Assembly (NCBI GenBank): GCA_900107575.1
Contig: FNQX01000005.1
Location: forward strand, 1 to 64,000
From: Lachnospiraceae bacterium NK3A20
Lineage (GTDB): Bacteria; Bacillota; Clostridia; Lachnospirales; Lachnospiraceae
DNA: 64,000 nt
Direction of reading: 5' to 3'
The position numbers and the translations under genes were made by a program. The notes under the pieces are model-generated. The model ran no database searches, had not been told where the DNA came from, and saw nothing but the letters and a program-made list of their open reading frames with translations. Position 1 is the stretch's first letter. Each line of letters opens with the position of its first letter. Shown here in pieces: positions 52,340 to 61,080 of this stretch.

Positions 52340-55237
52340 ATGACAGAACAATTACTGACAAAGAGAATACGGGTGTACGGGATTGTCCAGGGCGTTGGCT
52401 TCCGGCCGACGGTGGATCGGCATGCGCACACGGCCGGCGTGACCGGAACTGTCGCGAACAAGGGCCCCTATGTGGAAATTTACGCGCGGGGTAGCCGAGA
52501 TAACATCGACCGCTTCCTGGAGCTCGTGACGCATCATACACCTTCCCGCGCGGTGATTCTCAAGGTGGATGTGAAGGACATCACGGATTGTTCTGCCGAC
52601 ATGTCATTCGACAATTTCCGCATCGTAGAGTCCGCAAAGACCTCGGGCGAGATTTACATCCCGCCGGACATTGCGATCTGCGATGATTGCAAGAGAGAGC
52701 TGTTCGACAAGAAGAACAGACGCTATCTCCATCCCTTCATCAACTGCACGGTCTGTGGTCCGAGGCTGACGATCATTGATGCGCTGCCTTACGACAGGGA
52801 GCGCACTTCAATGAAGATGTTCCCGATGTGTCCCTCCTGCGAGAAGGAGTATCATGATCTGACCTCCCGCAGATACGACGCGCAGCCGGTATGCTGTCAT
52901 GACTGCGGGCCTGATGTTTATATTCTGGGACAGGAGGAGAAACTGCGCGGACACGCGGCTATCTCGTATGTCAGGAAGGTGATCGCAAAGGGAGGCATCG
53001 CTGCCGTCAAGGGCATCGGCGGTTTCCACCTGTGCTGCGACGCGACGAACGAGGCCGCGGTCGCACGCCTTCGCAGGCTGAAGAGCCGGCCGATGAAGCC
53101 CTTCGCTGTTATGGCGCGGGATGAGACGGTGGCGGCAAGAGAGTGCGAGATCACAGCGGCACAGATGGAGATTCTCACGGGACATCAGAAGCCGATTCTG
53201 CTGCTGCCGAAAAGGCACAGCGATCAAACGCAGCTCGCCGCAACTATCGCACCGGACAACCCGACCGTCGGCATCATGCTGCCGTACGCGCCGATCCAGC
53301 TTCTCCTGTTCCAGTACGATGACGGGATCTGGATGCCGGACTGCCTCGTGATGACGAGCGGAAATGTTTCCGGTGCCCCGATCGCCAGAACTGACGAAGA
53401 CGCAGCGAGTCAGATCGCGGGATTCTGCGATTGCATTCTCTCGAACAACAGGAAGATCCGCGTCAGGGCGGATGATTCTGTCATGGATTTCTACGACGGC
53501 GAGCCATATATGATCCGCCGCTCGAGAGGTTACGCACCGCTTCCATACCTGATGTCGAAGGAGATGCAGGGCAAGGTGCTCGCCATGGGCGGGGAACTCA
53601 AGAATACCTTCTGCATCGGTGTGAACTCGCTGTTCTACCCGTCGAGCTACATCGGAGATCTTGCCGATGTCCGCACGATTGAGGCACTCGAGGATTCGGC
53701 GCATTTTATGACCGGACTTCTGGAAGCGAAACCGGAGATCATTGCCTGTGACATGCACCCGCGCTACAACGCGACGCTGGCGGCAGAGAAATTCGCAAAG
53801 GAATACAATGTCCCGATCGAGCGTGTGCAGCACCACTACGCGCATATTCTCTCGTGCATGGCAGAGAATGACTACACGGATCCGGTGATCGGCATTTCCC
53901 TGGACGGGACGGGCTATGGAACGGATGACACTATCTGGGGCGGGGAGGTGCTCGCATCGAACCTTACAGGGTTCCGAAGGACCGCGTCGATCACGCCCTT
54001 CTGGCAGATCGGCGGCGACCTCTCTTCCAAAGAAGGGTGGCGTATCGCGGTCTCCATGCTGCTCGGTCTGGAAGAGCAGAAGCCTGCCGATGCAGGCAAT
54101 GGGACGGCAATGGAGATGATCCGTGCCCTGGGGCTGTGCGATGAGCAGACAACCAAAGTGCAGCGCGTGATGTATGATAAGAAACTGAACGCAGTCCAAT
54201 CGACCAGCGCCGGAAGACTCTTCGATGCCGTTGCCGCGATCCTCGGAATTCGACGGGCGTCGACCTTCGAGGGTGAGGCGTCGAACGCACTCATGTTCCG
54301 GGCAATGTCGTGCGAGGCGGAGCTTGAGCAGAGCATGAGAAGATCGGCTGAACAAGCGGCGGGAAGCACTAACTGCGTAATGGCAGAATGCACTGACTTC
54401 GCAGTGGCAGGTAGCACTGGCGCCCGGGCGACGGAAAGCGCTGATAGTATAGCAGTAAACAGTGCTGATCTTGCGACCGCAGAAAGCGCAAACGGTGAGA
54501 CAGAAGAAGCCAGGGGACCTGAGACAGCGGGAGCCATGGACAGCATCGCTGCGGATATCCTGGGAGCCATCCGGAATGCCGAGTGGAAGAGGATTCCCAA
54601 CCTTCCCACGACGCAAGGTACAACGAATCTCGCTGCTCCGGGAGACGAGGATCAGGAGAACTGCGATGCGCGGTATCTCATGCCGACGGATCTGTTGGTG
54701 CGCCTTATCGCCGGAGCGAGATTGCAGTATCTCACGGCCGGTCAAGGTGCGGAGAAGCTGGGATATCCTGACGGGCAGCCAGTGGCTCATTTCGATTCAT
54801 CCGTTGCAAACATGGTTGAGAATCCATCTACATTAAATATTGCCAGGGAAACAGATTTCGCCGCCTCGCCTGCGGCGGCCAGCGCGACCGCTACTGCCGG
54901 GGGAGGGACGTTCGGCGCGGATGACCACAATGCTAGACTCCTGTCTTATGTTTTCCATAAGGCACTGGCGGAAATGGTGACAAAGGCTGCGGTGCTGGAA
55001 CGGGAAAGGAGCGGCGTGAACTGCGTGGCTCTGTCCGGCGGCTGCTATCAGAACCGACTGCTTCTGCGCCTTACCGAGGAACGGATGCGGGAAGAGGGCT
55101 TTACGGTGCTGCGTCACCACCTCGTACCACCCAACGACGGCGGTATCGGACTGGGACAGGCGCTGTACGCGATGAATTACCTGGAACAAAATGGTGAAAG
55201 TCTGGCCGACGCAGGCCTTTCAAATGGTCATCGGTGA
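52340..55237 (+). CDS. hypF: Carbamoyltransferase HypF
   Basis: HypF turns carbamoyl phosphate and ATP into a carbamoyl group that it transfers to the HypE C-terminal Cys, the first step of cyanide ligand synthesis. Residues 1-95 form an acylphosphatase domain (RVYGIVQGVGFRP). Residues about 112-187 are two zinc fingers (CDDCKRE..CTVCGPR and CPSCEKEY..CCHDCG). A YrdC-like domain follows (GGIAAVKGIGGFHLCCDA), then a Kae1-like domain with VQHHYAHILSCMAE and ALSGGCYQNRLL. At 965 residues it exceeds the usual 750-800, because a low-complexity insert occupies about residues 668-800 and the C-terminal tail is repeat-derived. No clear ribosome site is present. Confidence 0.93.
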   Translation: MTEQLLTKRIRVYGIVQGVGFRPTVDRHAHTAGVTGTVANKGPYVEIYARGSRDNIDRFLELVTHHTPSRAVILKVDVKDITDCSADMSFDNFRIVESAKTSGEIYIPPDIAICDDCKRELFDKKNRRYLHPFINCTVCGPRLTIIDALPYDRERTSMKMFPMCPSCEKEYHDLTSRRYDAQPVCCHDCGPDVYILGQEEKLRGHAAISYVRKVIAKGGIAAVKGIGGFHLCCDATNEAAVARLRRLKSRPMKPFAVMARDETVAARECEITAAQMEILTGHQKPILLLPKRHSDQTQLAATIAPDNPTVGIMLPYAPIQLLLFQYDDGIWMPDCLVMTSGNVSGAPIARTDEDAASQIAGFCDCILSNNRKIRVRADDSVMDFYDGEPYMIRRSRGYAPLPYLMSKEMQGKVLAMGGELKNTFCIGVNSLFYPSSYIGDLADVRTIEALEDSAHFMTGLLEAKPEIIACDMHPRYNATLAAEKFAKEYNVPIERVQHHYAHILSCMAENDYTDPVIGISLDGTGYGTDDTIWGGEVLASNLTGFRRTASITPFWQIGGDLSSKEGWRIAVSMLLGLEEQKPADAGNGTAMEMIRALGLCDEQTTKVQRVMYDKKLNAVQSTSAGRLFDAVAAILGIRRASTFEGEASNALMFRAMSCEAELEQSMRRSAEQAAGSTNCVMAECTDFAVAGSTGARATESADSIAVNSADLATAESANGETEEARGPETAGAMDSIAADILGAIRNAEWKRIPNLPTTQGTTNLAAPGDEDQENCDARYLMPTDLLVRLIAGARLQYLTAGQGAEKLGYPDGQPVAHFDSSVANMVENPSTLNIARETDFAASPAAASATATAGGGTFGADDHNARLLSYVFHKALAEMVTKAAVLERERSGVNCVALSGGCYQNRLLLRLTEERMREEGFTVLRHHLVPPNDGGIGLGQALYAMNYLEQNGESLADAGLSNGHR
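54350..54510 (+). repeat. Degenerate tandem repeat inside hypF
   Basis: Units of about 30-33 bp around GCACTnACnnCGnAnTGGCAG repeat several times in frame and encode an Ala/Ser/Thr/Glu-rich linker of AGST and ESAD/NSAD type. They make up much of the HypF insertion. The boundaries are approximate. Confidence 0.55.
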
Positions 55238-55258
55238 CGCAAGATACGCGGCACCGGC
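55195..55258 (+). repeat. Multi-hairpin palindromic repeat, partial copy C at the hypF 3' end
   Basis: TGAAAG (55195-55200) and CTTTCA (55217-55222) flank a GGCCGACGCAGGCC core that matches the GCCGATGC core of copies A and B. GGTCATCGGTGACGCAAG then matches copy B. Its left part encodes the last residues of HypF and contains the hypF stop codon. Confidence 0.7.
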
Positions 55259-55293
55259 TGGACGTTGAGATTCATTAGAAAGAGGACAGTAAC

Positions 55294-55500
55294 ATGTGTG
55301 TAGGTTTATCAGCAAAAGTAGTATCCCTGAAGGATGGCATGGCAATCGTTGACGCGAGCGGGGCGAAGAGAACCGTTTCCGCGGAGCTGTTAACGAACCT
55401 CAATCCCGGCGATTACGTGATGGTGCATGCCGGCACGGCGATCGCGAAAATTACAGACGAGGACAAGGATGAGACCGACGATCTCATGCAGCAGCTGTAG
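55294..55500 (+). CDS. hypC: Hydrogenase maturation factor HypC
   Basis: This 68-residue small chaperone of the HypC/HybG family begins MCVGLSAKVVSL. The essential Cys2 remains after Met removal, as in all HypC proteins. It forms the scaffold with HypD on which Fe(CN)2CO is built and carried to the hydrogenase precursor. The family start is usually MC(L/I)G(I/V)PA; here SA replaces PA. The acidic tail DEDKDETDDL is typical. AGGACAG upstream is a modest ribosome site. hypD follows after 18 bases. Confidence 0.94.
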   Translation: MCVGLSAKVVSLKDGMAIVDASGAKRTVSAELLTNLNPGDYVMVHAGTAIAKITDEDKDETDDLMQQL

Positions 55501-55518
55501 GAAAGGAGCGGACATCCT

Positions 55519-56604
55519 ATGGCAGTGGGTCACAGGACAACAGAAGACAGCATCGAGAAGGCACGGCGAATCCTTCGGGATTACGACGGCCCGGATGTCA
55601 GGATCATGGAAGTGTGCGGGACACATACGCACGAGATTTTCCGGCAGGGCGTGCGGCGCGTGCTGAATCCCAAGATTCACATGATCTCCGGCCCGGGGTG
55701 CCCCGTCTGCGTGACGCCGGTCGGTTTCATTGACGAGGCCATCCTGCTCGCGCTGGAGAAGGGCTGTACGATCACCACGTTTGGCGACCTGGTCCGCGTT
55801 CCGGGAACGGAGAAGAGCCTGCAAATCGCAAGAGGCGAAGGCGCGAAGGTGAAGGTGGTGTACACGCCTCTTGATGCGGAGGTTTATGCGAAGGAGCACC
55901 CCGAAGAACAGGTTGTTTTCCTCTCGGTCGGCTTCGAGACGACAACGCCGTCGAACTGCCTGGCGGTACGGAACGCACAGAAGGACGGGCTGACGAATTT
56001 CTCTCTCCTGACCGCGAACAAGACGATGCCGGGCGCGTATGAGGCGATGAAGGACAGTACCGATCTTTTCCTGTACCCCGGTCACGTGCACGCGATCACG
56101 GGCACGAAGGTCTGCGAGGATCTCGTATCGGAAGGCGTCTCCGGCGTCTGTGCCGGGTTCACGGGGCGGGAGCTGCTGACAGCGCTCGCTGTGGGAGTTA
56201 CGAAATTCAAGGAGGGGAAGCCCTTCTTCGTGAACTGCTATCCACGTGTCGTCACGAGGGAGGGTTCGCCCGCGGCGCAGAAGATGGCAGAGGAAATGAT
56301 GCAGCCCTGTGATGCGATGTGGCGGGGCATCGGCGTGATCCCGAACTCAGGTATGGAGCTGCGAGAAGAATACGCCGCGTTCGATGCGAGGAAGAAATTC
56401 GCGCTGCCGCCGATTGAAGGCCGCGCGAATCCCGCCTGCCGCTGCGGTGAGGTGCTGCAGGGCAAAATCCAGCCGCACGACTGCCCGTGTTTTGGCAAGG
56501 TGTGTACGCCGGAGCACCCGGTCGGCGCCTGCATGGTATCGAGCGAAGGCGCCTGCAGCGCGTGGTATCTCTATGGAGAGCTTGCGGGCAAGCCGCTGGA
56601 CTGA
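55519..56604 (+). CDS. hypD: Hydrogenase maturation factor HypD
   Basis: This 361-residue iron-sulfur protein assembles the Fe(CN)2CO unit together with HypC. The catalytic CGTHTH (Cys33) and GPGCPVC (Cys61, Cys64) motifs are intact. The C-terminal [4Fe-4S] cluster region has ACRCGEVLQ, PHDCPCFGKVC and GACMVSSEGACSAWYLY. GFETTTPS and HVHAITG are family motifs. GGAAAGGAG precedes the ATG. The hairpin repeat copy B begins 2 bases after its stop codon. All known functional residues that I can check are present, so the pathway is probably active. Confidence 0.96.
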   Translation: MAVGHRTTEDSIEKARRILRDYDGPDVRIMEVCGTHTHEIFRQGVRRVLNPKIHMISGPGCPVCVTPVGFIDEAILLALEKGCTITTFGDLVRVPGTEKSLQIARGEGAKVKVVYTPLDAEVYAKEHPEEQVVFLSVGFETTTPSNCLAVRNAQKDGLTNFSLLTANKTMPGAYEAMKDSTDLFLYPGHVHAITGTKVCEDLVSEGVSGVCAGFTGRELLTALAVGVTKFKEGKPFFVNCYPRVVTREGSPAAQKMAEEMMQPCDAMWRGIGVIPNSGMELREEYAAFDARKKFALPPIEGRANPACRCGEVLQGKIQPHDCPCFGKVCTPEHPVGACMVSSEGACSAWYLYGELAGKPLD

Positions 56605-56605
56605 A

Positions 56606-56729
56606 ATTCGGAAGTGACGCCGATGCGCCCCTTCCGAATGATCCTCGGTGACGCAAGCGCCCCCGAGGACCCGATCCGCGAGAAATCGCCTTGGCGATTT
56701 TCTCCCGCGGATGCCGCAAAAAACGCGGC
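56606..56729 (+). repeat. Multi-hairpin palindromic repeat, copy B, directly after hypD
   Basis: There are four hairpins. ATTCGGAAG/CTTCCGAAT is at 56606-56639 with GCCGATGC in the middle, then CCTCGG/CCGAGG. ATCCGCG.AGAAATCGCC/GGCGATTTTCT..GCGGAT follows, then GCCGC/GCGGC at 56713-56729. Order and several sequences match copy A, while stem changes are compensated, which indicates selection or drift at the level of structure. Confidence 0.88.
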
Positions 56730-56768
56730 ACTGGGTATCTATTTGAATGATGTTATGAGGATATGAGG

Positions 56769-57773
56769 ATGAGCGATGTAATCACAATGGCACACGGCGC
56801 GGGCGGCAAACAGACCGCCGAGCTGATCAACAAGGTTTTCAAAAGACATCTTACGAATGAATTTTTCACGGCGGACGACGCGTCTGTCCTGCCGCGGCCG
56901 AACGGGCCTATCGCCATGACGACCGACGGTTTTATCGTCTCGCCTGAGTTTTTCCCCGGCGGCAACATCGGCAAGCTTTCCATCTGCGGCACGGTCAACG
57001 ACCTCTCCTGTATGGGCGCGCGGCCGCTGTACATGACCTGCGCGTTCCAGATCGAGGAGGGGTATCCTTTGGACAAGCTCGAGAAAATCGTTGCTGCGAT
57101 GGAGCGAACAGCAAACGAAGTGGGCGTTCATCTCGTCGCCGGAGACACGAAGGTCGCAGGGAAAGGTCAGGTAGACCACGTATTCATCACCACGACGGGG
57201 GTTGGTGAGATCCTGCCCGGTGTACGCACCTCCGGCGCGCTCGCACAGCCCGGAGACAAGATCATCGTCACCGGAGACGTCGGCCGCCACGGCTGTACGA
57301 TTCTGCTCGCGAGAGATGAGTACGGCATTGACGCGGATGTGACGACAGACTGCGCACCGCTGTGGAAGCCGGTTGAAGCAGCTCTGACCGCGGTTCCAGG
57401 CATTCACGTGATCCGCGACGCGACCAGGGGCGGCGTCGGCACGGTCCTCTACGAGATCGCGCGGGAGTCGAATGTCGGCATCACGCTGGACTACGGGAAT
57501 GTTCCTGTCGATCCGGCCGTTCGTGGTGTCTGCGGCATGCTGGGACTCGAACCTCTCTATCTTGCCTGCGAGGGGAGGCTTGTGATGATCGCGCCGGCCA
57601 GGGAAGCGGACAAGCTCCTTGAGACCCTGCAATCGCAACCGTACACCGAGGGTGCTGCGATCATCGGCGAGGTGACGGGCGAGATGCCGGGCCGCGTTGT
57701 CATGACAACGGACATCGGCGCGAAGACGCTGCTGCCGGAGCCGGGGAACGAGCTGCTGCCCAGGATCTGCTGA
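56769..57773 (+). CDS. hypE: Carbamoyl dehydratase HypE
   Basis: This 334-residue protein of the PurM fold dehydrates the Cys-bound carbamoyl group to thiocyanate and hands the CN to HypCD. The C-terminus is exactly PRIC, with the terminal Cys that carries the cyano group. The N-terminal MAHGAGGKQTAELI is family-typical. The ATG at 56769 has GAGG 8 bases upstream and is preferred to the ATG at 56763. The stop TGA begins the first of three 15-bp direct repeats that lead into the regulator gene. HypA and HypB, needed for nickel insertion, are not adjacent. Confidence 0.96.
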   Translation: MSDVITMAHGAGGKQTAELINKVFKRHLTNEFFTADDASVLPRPNGPIAMTTDGFIVSPEFFPGGNIGKLSICGTVNDLSCMGARPLYMTCAFQIEEGYPLDKLEKIVAAMERTANEVGVHLVAGDTKVAGKGQVDHVFITTTGVGEILPGVRTSGALAQPGDKIIVTGDVGRHGCTILLARDEYGIDADVTTDCAPLWKPVEAALTAVPGIHVIRDATRGGVGTVLYEIARESNVGITLDYGNVPVDPAVRGVCGMLGLEPLYLACEGRLVMIAPAREADKLLETLQSQPYTEGAAIIGEVTGEMPGRVVMTTDIGAKTLLPEPGNELLPRIC

Positions 57774-57815
57774 CAGAGATAAGGCTGACAGCGATAAGAC
57801 TGACAGTGATAGGGG
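57771..57815 (+). repeat. Three 15-bp direct repeats between hypE and the TM1266-like gene
   Basis: TGACAGAGATAAGGC, TGACAGCGATAAGAC and TGACAGTGATAGGGG lie back to back with an exact 15-bp period. The first starts at the hypE stop codon. The third merges into the AGGGGGAG ribosome site of the next gene. They could be a binding site for the regulator encoded next, or simple slippage. Confidence 0.8.
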
Positions 57816-57828
57816 GAGAACATAGAAC

Positions 57829-58110
57829 ATGAACAGGATGCAAAACGAAGCCGCCGCGGGGGAGGAGCCGGTTCGCGTGGCGCTCATTGCCATCATCATT
57901 GAGAATCCGGACTCCGTGGAGAGAGTCAACGCGCTGCTCCACGAGAAGAGCGAGTACATTATCGGCCGCATGGGGCTGCCGTATCACAAGAAGAAGATTA
58001 ACATCATCAGCATCGCGATGGACGCGCCGCAGCACATCATCGCCGAGCTCTCCGGCAGGATCGGACAGCTGGGCGGCGTGAGCGCGAAGACGGCGTATTC
58101 GAAATATTGA
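57829..58110 (+). CDS. TM1266-type iron-only hydrogenase system regulator
   Basis: This 93-residue ACT/NikR-like protein of the TM1266 family regularly accompanies [FeFe]-hydrogenase maturase genes. The core VRVALIAIIIENPDS, then HEKSEYIIGRMGLPYHKKKINIISIAMDAP and the short C-terminus are family-typical. An extra 13-residue N-terminus is present. AGGGGGAG lies upstream with acceptable spacing. Its presence between hypE and the second component-1 gene ties the whole locus to [FeFe]-hydrogenase biology. The effector is unknown. Confidence 0.9.
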   Translation: MNRMQNEAAAGEEPVRVALIAIIIENPDSVERVNALLHEKSEYIIGRMGLPYHKKKINIISIAMDAPQHIIAELSGRIGQLGGVSAKTAYSKY

Positions 58111-58118
58111 GAACCGCC

Positions 58119-58176
58119 GTATCTGTTCAGAACAGTCCGAAGCACCTGCTTCTTTGGTCGTACCGAAGCATATATT
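58119..58176 (+). repeat. REP-like hairpin repeat, copy 5
   Basis: GTATCTGTTCAGAACAGTCCGAAGCA, a loop with CTGCTTCTTTGG, and CGTACCGAAGCATATATT match the other copies in order. It lies between the TM1266-like gene and component-1 B. Confidence 0.75.
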
Positions 58177-58215
58177 GGGCAAGTACGGATATTGAGGACG
58201 CACAGAGACAAACGC

Positions 58216-61041
58216 ATGAGTTCATTATCACAGCTACAACCGCACAGAAACGGCGCGAGAGTGCGCATCGCCGATGCCGCTTTCCCGAAGCCCTTCCCCT
58301 GGCAGCTCGAGTACAACTGTCCGGTGCACGAGCACTGGAATATCGTACACACGGGAATGCTGATCCCCGAGACGCACGCGGTTTACGTCTGCTCCGACAA
58401 CTGCCTGCGCGGCGTCATCATGACGGCGGATGAGTGGAACGGGGAGAGCAGATTCTCCGCGGTCATGCCGACAGAGAAGGATACAGTCGATGGGAAGTTG
58501 GAGACAGTGACGATCGAGGGCGTTGCGCGTGTCATCGAGCGCCTGCCGTACCGCCCGAAGGCCATGCTCGTTTTCCTCGTCTGCATGCACCATTTCCTCG
58601 CCTGCGATGAGAAATACATTTATCGTGAGCTGGAACGTCGCTTCCCGGACATTCATTTCCTGCGCTGTTGGATGGATCCCATCATGCAGAAGATCGGTTT
58701 GACGCCCGAGCAGAAACAGCGCCGTGAGATGATGCTCTGCATTGAGGGTAAACAGCAGGATCCCGCAAAGGGTTGTGTCCTGGGCGACGATTACCGCCTG
58801 CCGGGGTCATCGGATATCGTGCGGCTTCTTGCGGCTCATGGCATCACGCTCCATCAGACGCAGGATGCGAAGACGTACGAGGAATATCAGAATTTCGGCG
58901 ACGCCGCGTTCTACCTCACGAGAAGTCCCTTATCCGTCTACGGACTGAACAAGCTGGCACAGCGGGATGGGAGAAGACAGGTGTATCTGCCGCCTGCGGC
59001 TACGTATAAAGAGATTACCAAAGAGCTGGAGGAGCTCCTCTCTGTCGCGCTTCCAAAAGAGACACACGAGGCGATTCGGAGCGAGGTTCGGGCTTTTGCA
59101 ACAGAGGAGATCGCAGCCTGCGAGGCAGCGTTTGACGAGGCGAGGGAGAAGATCGGTGATACTCAGGTCACACTCGACTACATCGGCTGTGTACGGCCTC
59201 TCTCGACGGCAAGACTCCTCCTCTCACACGGCATCCGCGTAACCTGTGTCTATCTGGACGCCATTCTCCCGGAGGAGCAGGCGGATTTCGACTGGCTGCG
59301 TGAGAACGCGCCGGATCTCATACTCCAGAGTACGAGTCAGGCAGAAGCCCTCGTGCTGCCAAGGAGGGAGAACGCCTCCCACGTACTGGCGATCGGTCCC
59401 AAGGCTGCCTACTTCTCCAACACGCGGCATTTCGTGAACCAGATCGAATCCGCGGGCAACTGGGGCTTCGATGGCATACGGAAACTTCTTCAGGCTATGT
59501 GCTGCGCGCTGGAAGATGAGAAGGATACGGAAGCCATCGTGCAGCGAAAGGGGCTTCGGAAGGACGGCAGCTACGGCTGCCAGACCGCGCCACTTTCCAT
59601 GAGGGAAGGGGAGGACTCACCGCTTGCATGGACAGGAGAGAATTCATCGTTGTTGCGAGAAGTAAAAGCTTCATCACTGCAACAACAGGGAGAGGATTCA
59701 CCGCCACAGCGAAGCAATCCGGGTGTTGCCGGCGTAGAGCCTGTGATGAAGGAAGCCTACCGCGCGACTCCCGTCTACGCGGGTGACGTGTCGGGCGTTT
59801 GCTCCGCGCTGTACGAGCTGGGCGGCATGGTCGTGATGCACGACCCTTCGGGGTGCAATTCGACCTACAATACCCACGATGAGACCCGTTGGTATCGCAC
59901 CAGGAGCAGCATCTATATTTCCGGGCTGAACGAGCGGGACGCGATTCTGGGAAATGATGCCAAATTCATCCAGGATATCCTGGACGCCGTGGCAGAACAG
60001 GAGAAGACGCCGAAGTTCATCGCCCTTTGCAACTCACCGGTGCCGTTCCTCAACGGGACGGACTTTACAGGTATCGCGAAGCTCCTGGAGAAAAAGACCG
60101 GCATCCCGAGCTTCTACGTGCAGACCAACGGCTTCCACGATTATATCATCGGCGAGCAGAATGCCTTCCTGGCTTATGCGCAGAAGATGCTCCCGGCGAA
60201 GGGGGCAGAGAGACATTGCAGCAGGGTCCGCGTTGGTATCCTCGGGATGACGCCGCTGGACTATGGGAATCCTGCGAATGTTTCCAGCCTGACGAGGCTC
60301 CTTACGACGGCAGGCTTCGATGTTGTGAGCCGCTGGTCGTACGGAAGCTCACACGAGGATGCACAGAATATTCTGCATGCCGACGTGCTGCTCGTCATCT
60401 CTGCCGCGGGTAAAACCGCCGCGGAGTATCTTGAGAAGGAATGTGGGATTCCGGCAGTGTACGCGGCGCCGATTCCCGGTCTGGAGACAGAGACCTTTGC
60501 GGCCCTTCGTGCCGCGGCACAGGGAGAGCCTTATCCCAGGTATGTCTGGAGATCAGCGGGGGCGAGACCGGCTCTTACAACAGGACGTAGGACAGGAAAC
60601 GGGGGACGCCCAGATCAGAATAACGGTGATGCCGATACCGCAAGAACCTTGCATGAGACCTGTATCATCGGGGAGCCGGTGCTGGCACAGAGCTTGGCGG
60701 CGGTCCTTCGGAAAAGGGGAGAGATGGCACACGTAGCCTGTCTTCTCGAAGGCTGTGATGACTTCCTGGATACTGAGGCAGGCGATTGCAGAATTGAAGG
60801 CGAAGAGGGCTTGATGGCTTATGCCAATGCCCTGAGGAGCAGAGGGCAGCAGGACACGATTCGCATCATCGCGGATCCTTACATGCGGGTGATCCTGCCG
60901 GAGGAATTCCAATTTACCGCGGTCCCGACACTGGCCTATTCCGGACGGATTGACGCAGAGAATTTCCCTAATTATTTCGGGAGTGACGCCGATACCGGCG
61001 AAACTATCTGCGCGGTGAATCGCTTCGGCGATTTCGCCTGA
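58216..61041 (+). CDS. Fused double nitrogenase component-1-like protein B
   Basis: This is a 941-residue protein from the ATG at 58216; an upstream TTG at 58192 would add 8 residues. Like protein A it has two component-1-type domains. Domain 1 (about 30-460) has YNCPVHEHWN (Cys35), YVCSDNCLRG (Cys59, Cys63) and FLVCMHHFLAC (Cys123, Cys130). Domain 2 (about 515-800) has SGVCSAL (Cys529), MHDPSGCNSTYN (Cys547) and ALCNSPVPFLNGTDF (Cys605), close to NifK/NifE-type ligand loops. A short low-complexity, hairpin-containing linker joins them. It may form a heteromer with protein A or be a separate scaffold or enzyme served by the same NifH-like reductase. Function is unknown. Confidence 0.85.
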   Translation: MSSLSQLQPHRNGARVRIADAAFPKPFPWQLEYNCPVHEHWNIVHTGMLIPETHAVYVCSDNCLRGVIMTADEWNGESRFSAVMPTEKDTVDGKLETVTIEGVARVIERLPYRPKAMLVFLVCMHHFLACDEKYIYRELERRFPDIHFLRCWMDPIMQKIGLTPEQKQRREMMLCIEGKQQDPAKGCVLGDDYRLPGSSDIVRLLAAHGITLHQTQDAKTYEEYQNFGDAAFYLTRSPLSVYGLNKLAQRDGRRQVYLPPAATYKEITKELEELLSVALPKETHEAIRSEVRAFATEEIAACEAAFDEAREKIGDTQVTLDYIGCVRPLSTARLLLSHGIRVTCVYLDAILPEEQADFDWLRENAPDLILQSTSQAEALVLPRRENASHVLAIGPKAAYFSNTRHFVNQIESAGNWGFDGIRKLLQAMCCALEDEKDTEAIVQRKGLRKDGSYGCQTAPLSMREGEDSPLAWTGENSSLLREVKASSLQQQGEDSPPQRSNPGVAGVEPVMKEAYRATPVYAGDVSGVCSALYELGGMVVMHDPSGCNSTYNTHDETRWYRTRSSIYISGLNERDAILGNDAKFIQDILDAVAEQEKTPKFIALCNSPVPFLNGTDFTGIAKLLEKKTGIPSFYVQTNGFHDYIIGEQNAFLAYAQKMLPAKGAERHCSRVRVGILGMTPLDYGNPANVSSLTRLLTTAGFDVVSRWSYGSSHEDAQNILHADVLLVISAAGKTAAEYLEKECGIPAVYAAPIPGLETETFAALRAAAQGEPYPRYVWRSAGARPALTTGRRTGNGGRPDQNNGDADTARTLHETCIIGEPVLAQSLAAVLRKRGEMAHVACLLEGCDDFLDTEAGDCRIEGEEGLMAYANALRSRGQQDTIRIIADPYMRVILPEEFQFTAVPTLAYSGRIDAENFPNYFGSDADTGETICAVNRFGDFA

Positions 61042-61080
61042 GGAATTCGCACCATACAACACAGCATGGAGGTAGGATTC

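Noticed and set aside
52808-54790. Open frame of 660 codons on the minus strand opposite hypF
   Set aside because: HypF domains are unmistakable on the plus strand; the antisense frame has no motif.
48466-61041. Canonical nitrogen-fixation cluster
   Set aside because: No nifB, nifE, nifN or nifV homologue is present, the component-1 proteins are fused and lack the full P-cluster and FeMo-cofactor ligand pattern, and the neighbours are hydrogenase maturases.
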